Positions 35,575 through 47,804 of a stretch of DNA of 64,000 bases are shown here, in pieces. The stretch's first letter is position 1; each line of letters begins with the position of its first letter. The DNA is from Hydra vulgaris (taxonomy: Eukaryota > Cnidaria > Hydrozoa > Anthoathecata > Hydridae). The stretch lies in the NCBI RefSeq assembly GCF_038396675.1, contig NC_088934.1, positions 43,830,001-43,894,000 of the forward strand. Reading direction: 5' to 3'. The notes under the pieces are model-generated. The model was not told the DNA's origin, ran no database searches, and saw only the letters and a program-made list of their open reading frames with translations. The translations under genes and the position numbers were made by a program.

Positions 35575-36888
35575 CACGGTGTGTTCCCAAAAATAACTGA
35601 ACTTTTTGGATATAAAAGAAAACACATATTATATCATCATTGAAAGTTATTATTTATTCAAAATAGGTTCCATCAGACTCAATAAAACGTTTGGCACGAT
35701 CAACCAGCGCATGCATAGATTTTTTTATGTCATTTATATGAATGTTCCTCAGCATCTTGGTTACAGCTGCTTGAATGGCTGGGATATCATCATAAAATGC
35801 TCCTTTCATCTTGGTTTTCAGTTTTGGAAATAGAAAATAGTCACATGGTGATAGATCAGGCAAATATGGAGGGTGGTTGATGAGAGAAATCCATTTTTTC
35901 ATCAAAAATTCGTTCATTTTTGGTCTTGTGAAGTGGTGCATTGTCATGCAATAAACACAGTTGTTTTCCCGCTGGATATTCAGGTCTAACACGACAAATT
36001 CTTCTCCACAAACGATCTAAAACGCCTAAATAGTATTCTCCATTAACAGTTCCACCTTCTGGAACAAATTCCTTGTGGACAATACCCTTTGAATCATAAA
36101 AAGTAATCAAAATTGTCTTGATTCCAGACTTCTGGAAACGCAATTTTTTTGGTTTTGGCTCGCCTTTGGACTTCCATTCAGCAGACTGACGCTTAGTTTC
36201 AGGGTCATATTTAAAGCACCATGAATCATCACCAGTTATAATCGAATCAAGAAAGTCTGGATCGTTTTCAACAGTTTCAATAATGTCTTTGCAATGCTCC
36301 ACACAAGCGATTTTTTTGTCTTCATTTAATTCATGTGGAACAAAATGCGCACATACCTTTCTTTTACCCAAATCTTGAGTTAAAATTCTCCAAATAGTGT
36401 TTTTACTTGTATTTAATTCCTCAGCCAACATTCTCGTAGTAAAATTTGCATCGATACTAATGATTTCACGGACTTTTTCCACCAATTCAGCACGATTACT
36501 AGCTTCTGGACGACCTGGCCTCAGATCGTCATTTAAATCCTCACGATCATTTTTAAATCGTGTAAACCACGTATAAACTTGAGTACGACTCATACAACCA
36601 TCACCATAAACTATTTTCATCAATTCGTATGTCTCAGCAAATTTTTTTTCAAGTTTAACACAAAATTTTATATTTGCTCTTTGTTCCATTTTTGTTTTGT
36701 AACATTAGGACGCGTTTTTCTTTTATTGAAATGGCTGTAACTTTCACATCTATCATCCGATTTACATGAATGTAGGTGCATTTGAAAGAGGATGAATGTA
36801 TCTTTTTCATGCTGCAAATTATCAATGGATGGCGCTGCATGTTATATGATTTAAATATGAAGTTCGGTTATTTTTGGGACACACCGTG
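35575..36888 (-). mobile_element. Nearly intact mariner element (1314 bp) with TA duplication
   Basis: Terminal inverted repeats of about 30 bp: left CACGGTGTGTTCCCAAAAAT, right (read inward) CACGGTGTGTCCCAAAAATA. They are flanked by TA at 35573-35574 and 36889-36890, the canonical mariner target duplication. Length and single transposase gene are typical of the family. It lies within older Tc1-like sequence and is the youngest-looking element in the window. Confidence 0.97.
35654..36689 (-). pseudogene. Mariner transposase, one frameshift from intact
   Basis: Cut-and-paste transposase of the mariner family, about 345 codons, the usual length. From ATG 36689: an N-terminal HTH region (CMSRTQVYTWFTRFKNDRED, GRPEAS), second HTH (TTRMLAEELNTSKNTIWRIL), IITGDDSWCFKYDPETKRQS with the first catalytic Asp, CLLHDNAPLHKT with the second, and, after the shift, YLPDLSPCDYFLFPKLK with the third. 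The spacing fits DD34D. The frame changes in the A6 run near 35900, where one base has been gained or lost; otherwise no stop interrupts it. The three catalytic Asp are all present. Functional only if the frameshift is an assembly error. Confidence 0.95.
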
Positions 36889-37945
36889 TAAATGTACAAA
36901 TAATGTTTTTTATGGAATGAACTGTAGTATTTCTACTACAAAAAGACCAATTAAAAATTTCTGGTCCTAAAAATGGACAAAAAAAATATCAATTTCTGTT
37001 GATGCTGTTGAACTAAGAGTAGTTCAGTTTTTCGTTGTTTTCTCAAAATGAATTTACTCAGTGCGTTTTGCAAATTTTGAATTTACTCAAATTTAGCGCG
37101 TTTTGCAAATGAGCATTTTATTTAGAAAACTGGAACTCAATTCATTTAGAAGACTGAGAATTTTCTTTCTAGCTAAAAAGCGATTGATTTCCTTGAAGAA
37201 CTGAAATTCCCAAAATGAACTAGCAACAGATCATCAACAATGGGTAAAGATGCTTTTAAGTAATGAAATCAAGCTTATGCTGTTCTGATCAGATGGAATC
37301 AGGTATGTTCAACATCCAGTAGGTACAAGTTCCTAAATACCAACTGTCTACTGTAAAACATTGAGAAGATAATGTAATGGTTTGGAGATGTCTTATTCAT
37401 GATCGTTTTGAACTGCTCTATAGAATTACTGGAAAAAATATATATATAAATAATATAGAATGCCTGTTGGATGGATATACCAGCAGGTTAACACACAGCC
37501 AAAAACATATCCTAAACACACAGTCAAATTGTTTTAAGAATTTTTCAATAAGAGTAAATTTTGTGCTTTGAAGTGCAATGAGCAATCACCTGTCTTAATG
37601 AGCAATAACCTGTCTTAAACCCTATTGAACATTTATGGGAACATGTTAACTGTCATTTGAAAGGTATCAAGTCTACAAATCATGCAGCTTTACTTAGTTA
37701 AGTCAAGGAATATGAGACTCAATTCCAACTGATGTTTGCATAAATTTAGTTGACTCTATACCTTGCAGATCCCAAGCTGTTCTTGATTGTAAATCAAGAG
37801 TAGCTTGGAATCTGCAAAATAGCAATGCGAATTTGCTTTTCTACAAATTTTTAATCAAACTTTTTAAAAAAATGCTTTTTTTCAAATAAACGCTTTGTTA
37901 ACAAATTTTTAAACTTAAAAAAAAAAAATTATTTTTGTAGGTATG

Positions 37946-37949
<4 letters not shown>

Positions 37950-38030
<81 letters not shown>

Positions 38031-38046
38031 ATATATATTTATATGT

Positions 38047-38140
<94 letters not shown>

Positions 38141-38159
38141 ACATATATAAATATATATA

Positions 38160-38246
<87 letters not shown>
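37950..38246. repeat. (TA)n block flanking the 38247 transposon
   Basis: Three TA tracts separated by GTATGTATATATATATTTAT and TAAACACATATATAAATA. All YIYIYI frames on both strands are artefacts. Confidence 0.97.
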
Positions 38247-38249
<3 letters not shown>

Positions 38250-38689
38250 GGGTGTCCACTATGCAAAAAATTTTCAAAACCAACCAAATTGAATTTTTTC
38301 CCATTCTAGTGTTTGTGTATAATGTAAAAAAATTTTTTATCAAATTTTAATAACTATTCTAGAGCCCCCTCAGAGCCCCTAAAGACAAGCCCAAATTTCC
38401 TGTTTAAAACAGTATCTTTTTTAGTTAAAACACAGAGAAATAATTATTGTGAATCTCATTTTTCAAGTATTTAGAAATTAAATCACAGAAATCAAGCCAA
38501 ACAAAAGCAGCTTACATAATATATGTTAAATTATCCAGTTTAACCAAACTAGTTCTGCACTTTTGGTTAACAATTATAGTCAAAGTATCAGAGTGGAACC
38601 CCAAAACTAAAATTAAGACTGTCTTTCTGAATGTTATTAATGTTGTTTCATTGTCCAAGAGTTTTTTTGCCAAAATCAGAATATTGCTG

Positions 38690-40935
38690 CCTGTGATTTT
38701 CAACGCCCTGCAGCAACCATTCTCTTTGTTCTGGATCACTGGTTATGATGATGGCAAATTCTGAAATCAGTTTAACTCCTCTTTCTGTGGTATCATTTAC
38801 AACTTTTATCGAACGAACAAATTTTTCAGCTTCTTTGTATCCTGGTTGCTCTGTTCACTGTTCAATTGGTTTAGCAAGCCAATTTGTATTGATGCCAAGA
38901 ATGCTGAACAATGAGTGAGATTCAGGTCCCAGAAGATTTGACAAACCTGTTTGACAAGTGATTTGACGAAAAACTGGCTTACCAAGATGAAAATTTTCGG
39001 GTACTGGAATTTCCAAGAGTTTGGCTGCCATATCTTTTTTCACAGTGGAACTAACATGTTTGTTGAAGAAAGCAAATGGAACTACCTCTTCTGTCAAATA
39101 CCATTGGTGATTGGTTACTTTAGAAAGAATGACATCAGCAACTTCCTTGTCTATTTCTTTGTAGTCTTTCATGTCATGGATGAATTGCAGGTCATTCATA
39201 GGTGCATCAGCACCAATGCTAGCTTTAGTCCAAGCTGGTGTGTGGAAAAGAGAAAGATATCTGTTCATTCTAAAAAGTTTGGTCGTCATCCTCTGATCAT
39301 AAGGCAATTGTTTAGAAAACATGAACATTTTGTTCGCATAAATGTTACATGCCATCCACCGAGCTTGGTGGATAGCTACTCATTTAAGAAAGTGTACACC
39401 CCGCGGTGGAATTTGCCTAAAGATGATCAGTGTGTTCTCAGCACATTCACGATAGTCATCTCTTGGAAATGATGTAGCATCTTCCTTAGCAAGTAGATGT
39501 ATCAAATGCTGTATGGTCTGTTCTTTGAGGTTTTGCAACCAGGTGCCTTCAACAGCTAAAGTTTTAATTGGCAACTGTTTATCCAATGCTGGCCAAGCAG
39601 TTTTAAATTCAGCAAAGAATTTATTCTCTGGACCAAAAATGTTTCCAAATAATTTCTTCCAAACTGCTCCAACAAAGATTTCAAAAATGTGGTGTCGACG
39701 GGCAGGATGGAGAAGTTTTTGACCTAAGTTTTCTTCAATCAATTTAGCAGCACCATTGTGGATGCCACTATTACTGGCAGTGGTATCAAATACCAATGCC
39801 ACAATATTGTCGCTTAGATCCCAAGCTTCTAGGAGATCCAATGTTGCATTTGCTTGAGTCTCTCCTTTCGAATCAACGAGAACAGGAACACCAAGCAATT
39901 TTCCCTCACTGTATTCTGGAGCACCCGACACAAGCACAGCTAACTGTTCATGTTGTACGACTAGTATGTCATTTACCAATTTTCCGTCCCAGTGAAGGGC
40001 ACCAAACTAGGGTGGGTTGAGCCTCACATTATCTATAACACTCTCAGCAATCCTCTTTCGATTTAACATTCTACTTCGACGAGATATCGATCTGGAGATA
40101 TCAAAATCGTCCAAGTTTCCACCAGCAGCTTTAATTACAGCAGACACAATCATAGTTGTTTTATTATCAGACAATTTCAGCCTGTCTGCTGCAGAAGTGA
40201 TTTCCTCGCATTGCATAATTCTTTTGGGGAGGTGAAGAGTAACAAATTCTGATCGTCTATTCATTGGAGGTTCATAATTCAAGTCACACCCTAAACCGAT
40301 ATCTACCTCAGCAACAGCAATATTTTCATTAATATTCTGTTCTTCATCATTAACTTCCATGTCTTCATTATCCTGATCATCCTGTCTACCTTCTTTTTCT
40401 ACTCTTTCTTTTTCTTCATCTCTAAGTATGATTTTCCGATTATATCTGACTTCTTTCATTTTTGCTTTAATCTCAAAGATTATGTCATCCCCGTCCATGG
40501 TCGCCTTTCTGTCTTTTTTTTATCTAAATAGAATGCAACATCATCATCTTTCCTTTGAGCAGTCAGTAGCCTGGATTTCATGATTTCCTGTATGGCATCA
40601 GGTGATCCAGTATCAAAAAGACTATCCAACTTGGCCAAGAAGTTAACATGTTTTCCGCCAGCATCACTTTCGCGATTCTTGTTCTTCAACAAGCGGTTCC
40701 ACTAATTCCAGAGACACATAAGATCTAACACCAAATTTTGTCTTGTCTTTGTCTTGATACGTGCCATGTTCCAGAAAGTTACAACAGCGTCGATTACTAT
40801 ATAGCCAATTTCTTGATTTGTTACATGATTTCGGACATTTTCTTCATCGCGTCGTAAAAAAAGAAAAAATTTTAAAACCTGTCTGCAATCGGGTAGTTTG
40901 GAACCAGTTATTGATGGTGATGGTGAATTAACCAA
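38690..40935 (-). pseudogene. Putative RNase-H-type transposase of an unnamed family
   Basis: Minus-strand pieces in order. N-terminal region (40935-40702, with DEENVRNHVTNQEIGY). A Lys/Asp/Glu-rich linker with DDQDNEDMEVNDEEQN (40690-40300). LKLSDNKTTMIVSAVIKAAG. Then ALHWDGKLVNDILVVQHEQ and LVFDTTASNSGIHNGAA (candidate first Asp), ARRHHIFEIFVGAVWKKLFG, FPRDDYRECAENTLI, HQWYLTEEVVPFAFF, IPVPENFHLGKPVF, and finally VVNDTTERGVKLISEFAII near 38800-38740. The DxTASNxG, RHHxxE and NDxxERGVKL blocks recur together in many cnidarian and arthropod predicted proteins in my memory. I cannot assign a named superfamily. About five frameshifts or stops; the longest intact piece is 199 residues (39979-39380). 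Confidence 0.75.
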
Positions 40936-41225
40936 AACTTAGTAGAGGCACGAGTAACAGGCCTTGTTGTTGATGATGATGACGACAGTGAAGGCTGGTC
41001 GGTTGTGTCTGACAAACAACTGGAACTGGTTGGCAAAGACTTGAGTTCAGTTTCTACAACTTTACCACTTCTTGTCAACATTTCAGTTTTAATTTATTTA
41101 ACTAAAACAGGAAACAGCAAAATAATTATAAGTCAATATTACATATTAAATTGTGTCAATATCATAATATTAACTTGCTTGTTTATGAAATTTGTAATCA
41201 ATGCAAAAATGTGCTACTGTTTTAA

Positions 41226-41304
41226 CCCATTCGTGCCTAGCATCCCCAAAAATGGGAGGCTCTATAAATTGTAAAATGTAACAAAAAACTCAGGCACTAA
41301 TGGG
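41226..41304. mobile_element. 79-bp MITE flanked by TTAA (piggyBac-like)
   Basis: TTAA at 41222-41225 and 41305-41308. Ends CCCATTCGTGCCT and, read inward, CCCATTAGTGCCT. TTAA duplication with CCC ends is the piggyBac pattern. Confidence 0.8.
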
Positions 41305-41376
41305 TTAAATAGGAAATTGGGGCTTATCTTTAGGGGTTTTGAGGGGGCTCTAAAATTTTTTGCATAGTGGACACCC

Positions 41377-41687
<311 letters not shown>

Positions 41688-42129
41688 AACTTGCAAAGGA
41701 TTAGAAATGTCAACTTTTTTCAGTTTTTAACGCATTACTTTTCACAAACTTTATAAAATAAGCTTAAGTTTTTACCAAATGTGATTTATACTATTTTAAT
41801 TCAAAATACTTATTTTCGAACTCATATCCAAAATATTTTTAATATTAAAAGTTTTAAAATTCTAAATAAATATAATTTATGCTATAGAAAATCTCAATGA
41901 TATACAATACTAGTGTTGGTTAAATAATAGGCTGAAATTTTTAACAAATTTACATTTTATATTATTACAATTTAAAATATTTAATGCAAAAATTGTAAAA
42001 AGTAACATCAAATTTAAATTTAAAAAAATTTGTGAAATTTTTGATTTCAAAAGCATTGAAGTGTAACTATTTGTGAAAATATTTTCTTATTTATAAAATT
42101 TTATAATTTAATTACTTGGCAATATTTAA

Positions 42130-42329
42130 AAAGCATGAGAAAAGCTCAGGTTTCATATGAAACAAAGAAATTACCTATAAAAGGTGTGGGAAAAAAAATG
42201 CCTTAAAAAAGGATTTCTGAATTTTACAATGTTTCTAAACCAGGAATAAATCACATTATGAAATGATTTTGTCAGTGCAAAACTATTAAAAGCAAGCCTT
42301 GCTCTGGAAGACCTAAAAAAACAACTAAA

Positions 42330-42362
<33 letters not shown>

Positions 42363-42480
42363 GAACTGAAAAGACTGATAGATTATTAGTAAGACATTCC
42401 AAGAAGAATGCATGCAAGACTGTTACGTGTAAAATGAGATCCAAAAGGAGCTTAGTAAAAATTTCAGCTTATTTGAGAAT
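42130..42480 (+). pseudogene. Tc1-like transposase N-terminal fragment with GAT expansion
   Basis: Broken frames read ISEFYNVSKPGINHIMK, then TIKSKPCSGRPKKTTK, a Tc1 paired-like HTH followed by the GRP linker (GRPKKTT). Immediately after, a (GAT)n run at 42331-42361 encodes poly-Asp where the second HTH begins; RRMHARLLR follows. The catalytic region is absent. Confidence 0.7.
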
Positions 42481-42630
42481 GTTTGTAAAAAGTTATGCAT
42501 AAAAACTGAAAAAAAATTTGGCTAAACTTTTGTTTTGAACTGAAAAAGAAATTTTTTAAATGTTAGTCATAAAGAAAAAGTAAAACATACTTTACTACAG
42601 TTAATCTACTACAGTTAGTTAGCATTTTAC

Positions 42631-42903
42631 CTGGCCTTGAGTAAGCGTAAGGAGTGTATTGTGGGATTAAGTTGTTAAATAGTGATGCTGTTGTTAAAGA
42701 CTCTATTGAATTTTGTTTTTCTTGAGTTTCCTTGGTAGCAACATCATCTTTGCTATGATTAAAATTATCAGTAATGTTTTTAGTTGAGTATAAGCCAAAA
42801 GATGTATTTGAAACTATTAGATCCAAAATCAGTTGTTGATTTAATTTTTTAGTTCCAACATCACTTGTGTGTTGAAAAGCATCAAGTTGGAACAACTCTT
42901 TAT
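42631..42903 (-). CDS. Unassigned candidate exon, Ser/Thr/Asn-rich
   Basis: A 273-base open segment between an ATCATAG acceptor (AG at 42905-42904) and a GTAAAA donor (42630-42625). It enters and leaves in phase 1, so it is a symmetric exon. It encodes about 90 residues including KELFQLDAFQHTSDVGTKKL and SLFNNLIPQYTPYAYSRP. No domain is recognised; the composition suggests a disordered segment. It lies on the same strand as the other host exons, and the plus-strand Tc1 relic is adjacent. Could be chance; the long frame in AT-rich DNA and the clean splice sites favour a real exon. Confidence 0.4.
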
Positions 42904-45489
42904 CTATGATAAATTTAAATTCAAGAAAAAAAGTACTAAATAGACAAAGCACAATCTAGGCTGCATCAATATATTTTACGCATTTAGAAATCTGACAGGT
43001 TCAAGAACTTAAAAAATAAAAAAAATTGAAAAAGTGCTGTACAGTGATGTTATAATTTATTTATTAATTGTTTAAATATCTTTAAATATCTATCTTTGAT
43101 TATCTTTAAATATGGTTAAATATCTTTAATCTTTAGATATGGTTAAATATCTCTAAACATCTTTATCTATCTCTTATTATGAAATTTTAAAAATAAGGTA
43201 TCAAGCCTTCAATGCATGCTGTGCTATTATCAAGTGAAGATATATAGTCCTAATTCATTTGCGTAATCATGCTTTGTAACAAAATACATAAACTTTAATC
43301 ATTTAAGTTCATCATTTTCAACTTTAGAAAATGCTTCTCAGGTAACTGTCTCAAATATTGCAAATTAGCATTTGCCAAAATACAGAGGAAATTCATTCAC
43401 ACCATGCTTCACAGCCTAAATTAACTATCAGATTGGTAATTAACACATAGTAGAGAGTCATGTAAAGACATAAGAGAGAAGTCATGTAAACAGAGAAGTT
43501 TTGTTAAGAAATAAGAGAGATTAAACATATTAGAAATAAAAGAAACAAAGAGTTGGGTCGCAGAGAGTTGAATCAGAGAGTTGGATCAATTTATACTCCT
43601 AATTAGGTTTCAATAATTTATTCAGGAATCTTGGGTTCCTATTTAATCAGAAAGAGGTTCAAACCCAGAAATATTGTTTTGATAATTTTTCCTGATAAAA
43701 ACTATTTAACACTTTTTCCTGAAAAGTTTCACTTCTAAATAGTTTTTCTAACAGTTTCTGCTTATATTATTACACTAGTAGTACATTATAACAATTATAA
43801 TAAGAAATATATAATTAAAGTAAAAAAAAACATTATAAAAGTAATTATAATCTAATTATAAGAAGAAGGAAAATTATTATTGATGATCGAAAAAAATTAG
43901 TGTTTTCTTTTTTTCTACAATTCTATTTAAATATAAATAAACCTAAAGAAAATTGATTAGTTTTACCAGAAATTTTATCTCTACCTTAACATAATTGCTG
44001 TCAAATCAGTTCAGTTTAGAGCAATAGAGTCAAATCAGTTCAGTTTGGAGCAACAAGTTAGTCTTGAACATGAGAAGTTATTATAGTGTTATAATATTTA
44101 TCCTCTATCTTATAATGGTGTTATAATATTTATCCTCTATCCCAAATGATACTTTGACAACACTACTAAAACATTATAAAAAAAAGAAAAAATTAACACA
44201 TCTTTCAAGATGACATTATTATTGACATTAAAGATTTGTTTTAAACACAGGTAACAACTCTCTATGCTGAGCCCTAGCTCTAATACACCCTTCTCTTGCA
44301 TATGGTCCAACTACCAACATAGATGCTACTGTCACTTGTTTGACTTTTCAAACAAGTGACAAATTTTCAGAATTTTGAAAGAAGGAGTTAATAAAGGTGT
44401 CAATCTTAGCAATAACAACTTATCTTTAGTAAGTGAACAAGTAAAAATAGGTTCTTGTACTTCTTTGTTTTCCCTTTTAACTAGCTCTTGAAAAGCAGTT
44501 GCAGCAAAGTTTAGTTTAGGTGTTTTTCTTGGTAGAATTTGCATATCTCCAGGAATATTATTACCCCTTTCAAAACATGTTCAACTGCAAAGTTGCGGTC
44601 TTTTGTAATATTGCTGGATAACAAAGAGATTAAGATACTTTCATAGTTTACATACCAAGCTCCTAACTAAATGTAGGGAGTCACAATTTTTTTACCCCAT
44701 CAGGTTGACTTCTGAATTCTTTATAGAGAATTCAGAAATCAACCTGATAGGTTGAATTCTCAATTGAGAAAGAATGTGATAGGAAGCATCTTCAAGTTTA
44801 TTTTTTACTTTTATGTCAAAATAAAGTTAAATGTAAAATTGTAAACAGAATAAAAAAAGTAACTTTAGATTTTTAAATTCTGCTCAGTTAGATCATGTTT
44901 CCTTGTTCACATAAAGACTACTCTCATACCTGTAGTGACCCAGTGACTTAAGGGGCCACATTGAATTTCTCTTAGATTAGGTGGCAGCACACTAATCCTA
45001 AATGCTTCTATGATTGTTTTTGATCTGTTGATATATTTTTTAGTATTGTTTCTGGAATGTCAATAAAGCTCTCCATCTGGAAGAGTCTTGACCTGAGGTG
45101 AGGATTATACTCCATTTTATTAACATCATGAAGAAATTTTCCCACAGGACCTACAATTCCAGTACTACATGATGTTGGTCCATCAATTTCTTCTATTAGG
45201 TGACGTAAAATTAACTCATTTGAATTAAACATGCATATGGCTCAGTGGCACGTGTGACAGCTTTTTAGGATGCGTTATAGCACCACACTTCCAGTCTGTG
45301 TTAATTGAAGTACTATCTGCTCTAAGTACTAAAGTACACAAGCAAGGTAAGAGGATTCAGGGGTGAGAATTCCTGCTTCAAGTAAACCTTGCAGATGACT
45401 AGAATTTGGCATAGTTTTTTTTTCAACATCTTCACTTCCAACAAGGCTGCAAGCAACCACTATTAGAGTTTGGAAGTTACTGAAAGAGA
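42904..45489. other. Repeat-rich stretch with hairpins and small duplications
   Basis: Tandem ATCTTTAAATAT units at 43070-43160; a duplicated TCAAATCAGTTCAGTTT (44005, 44029); a duplicated GTTATAATATTTATCCTCTA (44087, 44117); a perfect 13-bp hairpin at 44331-44360 and a 21-bp one at 44700-44747. Three minus-strand frames (44332-44544, 45008-45232, 45329-45511) are unassigned. The last, with GSEDVEKKTMPNSSHLQGLL, directly follows the CR1 C-terminus and may belong to that element. Confidence 0.5.
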
Positions 45490-46935
45490 AAATATGAAGT
45501 TTATAGAGCAAAATAACAATTGACAGAGGACTTCAAATATTGTAAACTGTATGAATCAGAAAAACAAGATGGAAGTGAATTCCAAAGAACTGATGTTCTT
45601 TGGAATTTGGTCCAACTATGCTAAAAATGCATTTTTGCACCTTGCCTGAAAGAAATATGGCATCATTCGAAGATCCGCTCCAGATATGGCAACAGTTTTA
45701 CATACAAGAATGGATTTGAGATTTATAGAGATTAAGAATAGAATTCGGAGTAAGAAAGTGGCTAAAGTGATAAAGTGATGCACCCTTAGCAGATGCTAAT
45801 TTTGCAATGCATTTGATATATGGGTTCCAAGAAAGATCGGAAGTAAGAGTTAATCCTAGAAGACAAATTGTAGATGACTCATCAAGTACATTACAGTTCA
45901 TAAATATAGGAAGATCTAGATTGTTGCAATAACCATTAGCTGCAAAAAATTGAGTTTGAAAAAAAGCTCATCAGCCACTGAGAGCCTCATGCTGTAGCAG
46001 AAGTAAGATCCTTTTCAAGCTCAAATGACCCCTCCAAGCAATCAGAGAGTGTTGACTTCTTATCAAGACAAGAATAAATAGTAGTATCATCAGCAAACAA
46101 TGCAGCCATAATGGCAAATCAGCCGTAGAATGAGAAGATCAAGATCCATATTGATCATCAGAAAGTAAGTTATTAGACTCAAGATGAGAGTTTAAGTGTT
46201 TGTTAATTAAAGACTTAAAAACCTTGCTTATGATAGGAAGAAAACTAACGGTATGGTAGTTAGGCAAGTCAGATGGCTCTCCAGAGTTTTTGAAAATAGG
46301 GATAACAGATACCGCAAGCTGGAAAACAAGATCAGCAGGCTAAAAAAGATCAACAGACTAGAAAACAAGACTCTGATAGACACTTGTTAAATAGTTTAGA
46401 AAGTATAGACAACAGCTTCGAAGAATACTTCTGCAAGACTATAACAGGTATGTTGTCTGGACCACAAGCTGTATAAGAGTCTGAGTAGGAAATCACTTTA
46501 GATACAGAAGCTTGAGGGATACGAATAACAAACAATGGATCAACTTGTTTGTCGGCTATATCAGGTAAAACACAACTAGTGGAATTGTTTTAGCAAACAA
46601 TTCTGCTTTGTCTTTAGGTGAGGTGACAAAATCTAAACCATACAAAAGAGGTGGAATAACAGATTTGGATTTATTAAAGATACTGTTAAAGACTATCCAG
46701 AAGTCACAAGAGCCTATTTTTTGAGAATACGAGATTTTGTGATCTGAGAATAGAGGGCTTTGACATTAGATAAAAATTTTTTACGATGGTATCTAGCAAC
46801 AGACGTCTGTTTTCTGAAGAATTGTTTTGCTGATAGAAAGTAATGATACAATTGGAAACTCTGAAATTGTAGTGATGAATGATTTTCTAGTCTTAAGTTT
46901 TGACATAATTTATGAAAAACTCGATTAAATAACAA
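45490..46935 (-). pseudogene. CR1/jockey-type LINE ORF2 (RT domain to C-terminus), decayed
   Basis: Minus strand, in order: RYHRKKFLSNVKALYSQITK (46830-46750), ASVSKVISYSDSYTACGPDN and IPVIVLQKYSSKLLSIL (46505-46400), the INKHL/LxSNNLLSDDQ linker region near 46200, then LLGLTLTSDLSWNPYIKCIA and FLTPNSILNLYKSQIHSCM (45860-45700), ending with a VLWNSLPSCFSDSYSLQYLK C-terminal block near 45530. These are the fingers, thumb and C-terminal signatures of CR1-like RT proteins. The central catalytic palm is largely deleted between 46250 and 45900. A perfect 13-bp hairpin at 45578-45607 lies in the C-terminal block. Confidence 0.85.
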
Positions 46936-47463
46936 GTAAAAAAATAGATAAAAACTGCGATGTTATAAAGATTTTAAACGGTGGAAGTCAAAGCCTATTT
47001 TTAAATTGATTCTGCACTGTGCTCTTTATGAGAGTCCAATACATAAAAACAGGTTACAATTATTTAATACAAATTTAATTTAATTTAGTATTTATATTGT
47101 CTAAATGTGAAAATTTGGGTGTCAAGACATTTTCTAATCAAAAAGTAGTACATAGAAATCTATCTTGAAATTTAATTTTACATAAGAATACACTTTTTCC
47201 TAAACTTAAATTTTATTTTTTTCAAAAACATAAGAATCTCAATCTACCGTAGTATATCTGTACTAATGATTTGATAGAATGTCAGAAGCATCCTTATCTC
47301 ATTAGATTTTCAAGGTATTAAAAAAGTGTGTCTGTGTGTATGTGCGTGTGCGAGCGTGTATAAAAAGATTAAAAAAATGAAAAACTATTTAATTCTTTAA
47401 AAAAATGAATTAAATACCTTTAGTATATATTATTCTTATAAAACTCATTTTTTTTTTAAATTT
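46936..47463. other. AT-rich spacer, nothing recognised
   Basis: A short GTGTGTCTGTGTGTATGTGC low-complexity run at 47325-47350. Confidence 0.4.
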
Positions 47464-47670
47464 TCTTTTTAAAACAAATACAATCTCAGCAAACAACTGC
47501 TAATCATACTTTAAAGTTTTTTTTAAAACAAATGCAATCCCAGCATGCAAATGCTATTAAGGTTTAAATTTCTTTTTAAAACAAATAAAATTCCAGCAAG
47601 CAACTGCAAATTAAGTTTTAAATTTCTTTTTAAAACAAATACAATTCCAGCAAGCAACTGCATTATAAGC
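47464..47670. repeat. Four-copy tandem repeat, about 54-bp unit
   Basis: Units starting at 47464, 47518, 47571 and 47625 share TTTTTAAAACAAAT and CCAGCAAGCAACTGC. The plus-strand frame across them is a repeat artefact. Confidence 0.93.
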
Positions 47671-47768
47671 ATCCAAAAAAAAGAAAAGCTTCAAAAGTTT
47701 ACAAGTCTAAATAATGGCGCTGTTAAATTTTTATTGCATAATTTGCTTCTTTTGTTGTGGAGAGAAAA

Positions 47769-47804
<36 letters not shown>

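Larger units (their letters stand above)
35395..37870 (+). pseudogene. Tc1-like transposase, apparently split by a mariner insertion
   Basis: Left of the mariner, 35395-35490 reads SKSDIGQIVKKFKLSKST, resembling the Tc1 helix-turn-helix. Right of it, 36990-37870 reads in broken frames HQQWVKMLLSNE, FxSDGIRYVQHPVGT, NVMVWRCLIHDRFELLYRIT, LNPIEHLWEHVNCHLKG and VDSIPCRSQAVLDCK. These are the W-x-x-VxxSDE, GIRYVxRPxGT and NPIEHLWxxxK landmarks of Tc1-type DD34E transposases. The catalytic D of the second motif lies in decayed sequence. An imperfect hairpin (37765-37815) has replaced the C-terminus. Whether the two halves were one copy is inferred from order and strand. Confidence 0.6.
38247..41379 (-). 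mobile_element. 3.13-kb terminal-inverted-repeat transposon between (TA)n blocks
   Basis: Both ends read TAGGGGTGTCCACTATGCAA inward and continue AAAAATTTT, about 29 bp perfect. A second inverted block lies about 100-140 bp inside each end (AGAGCCCCCTC, then CCCAAATTTCCT). The TAGGG start is compatible with hAT-like termini; the TA-repeat flanks hide the duplication. One minus-strand protein, broken by a few frameshifts, fills 38690-40935. A small TTAA-flanked MITE is inserted near the right end. Confidence 0.92.

Noticed and set aside
37915..38350. Long open frames of alternating Tyr/Ile on both strands over (TA)n tracts (also near 2566, 19583, 27241, 41262 and 49151)
   Set aside because: They exist only because TA repeats lack in-frame stops; no start context, no non-repeat domain.
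38951..39472. 173-codon plus-strand frame opposite the 38247 element transposase
   Set aside because: Mirror frame of the minus-strand protein, which alone carries the conserved blocks.
44332..45511. Three minus-strand frames as exons of one host gene
   Set aside because: In-frame stops before plausible acceptors, no consistent phases, and the last may be LINE 3' sequence.
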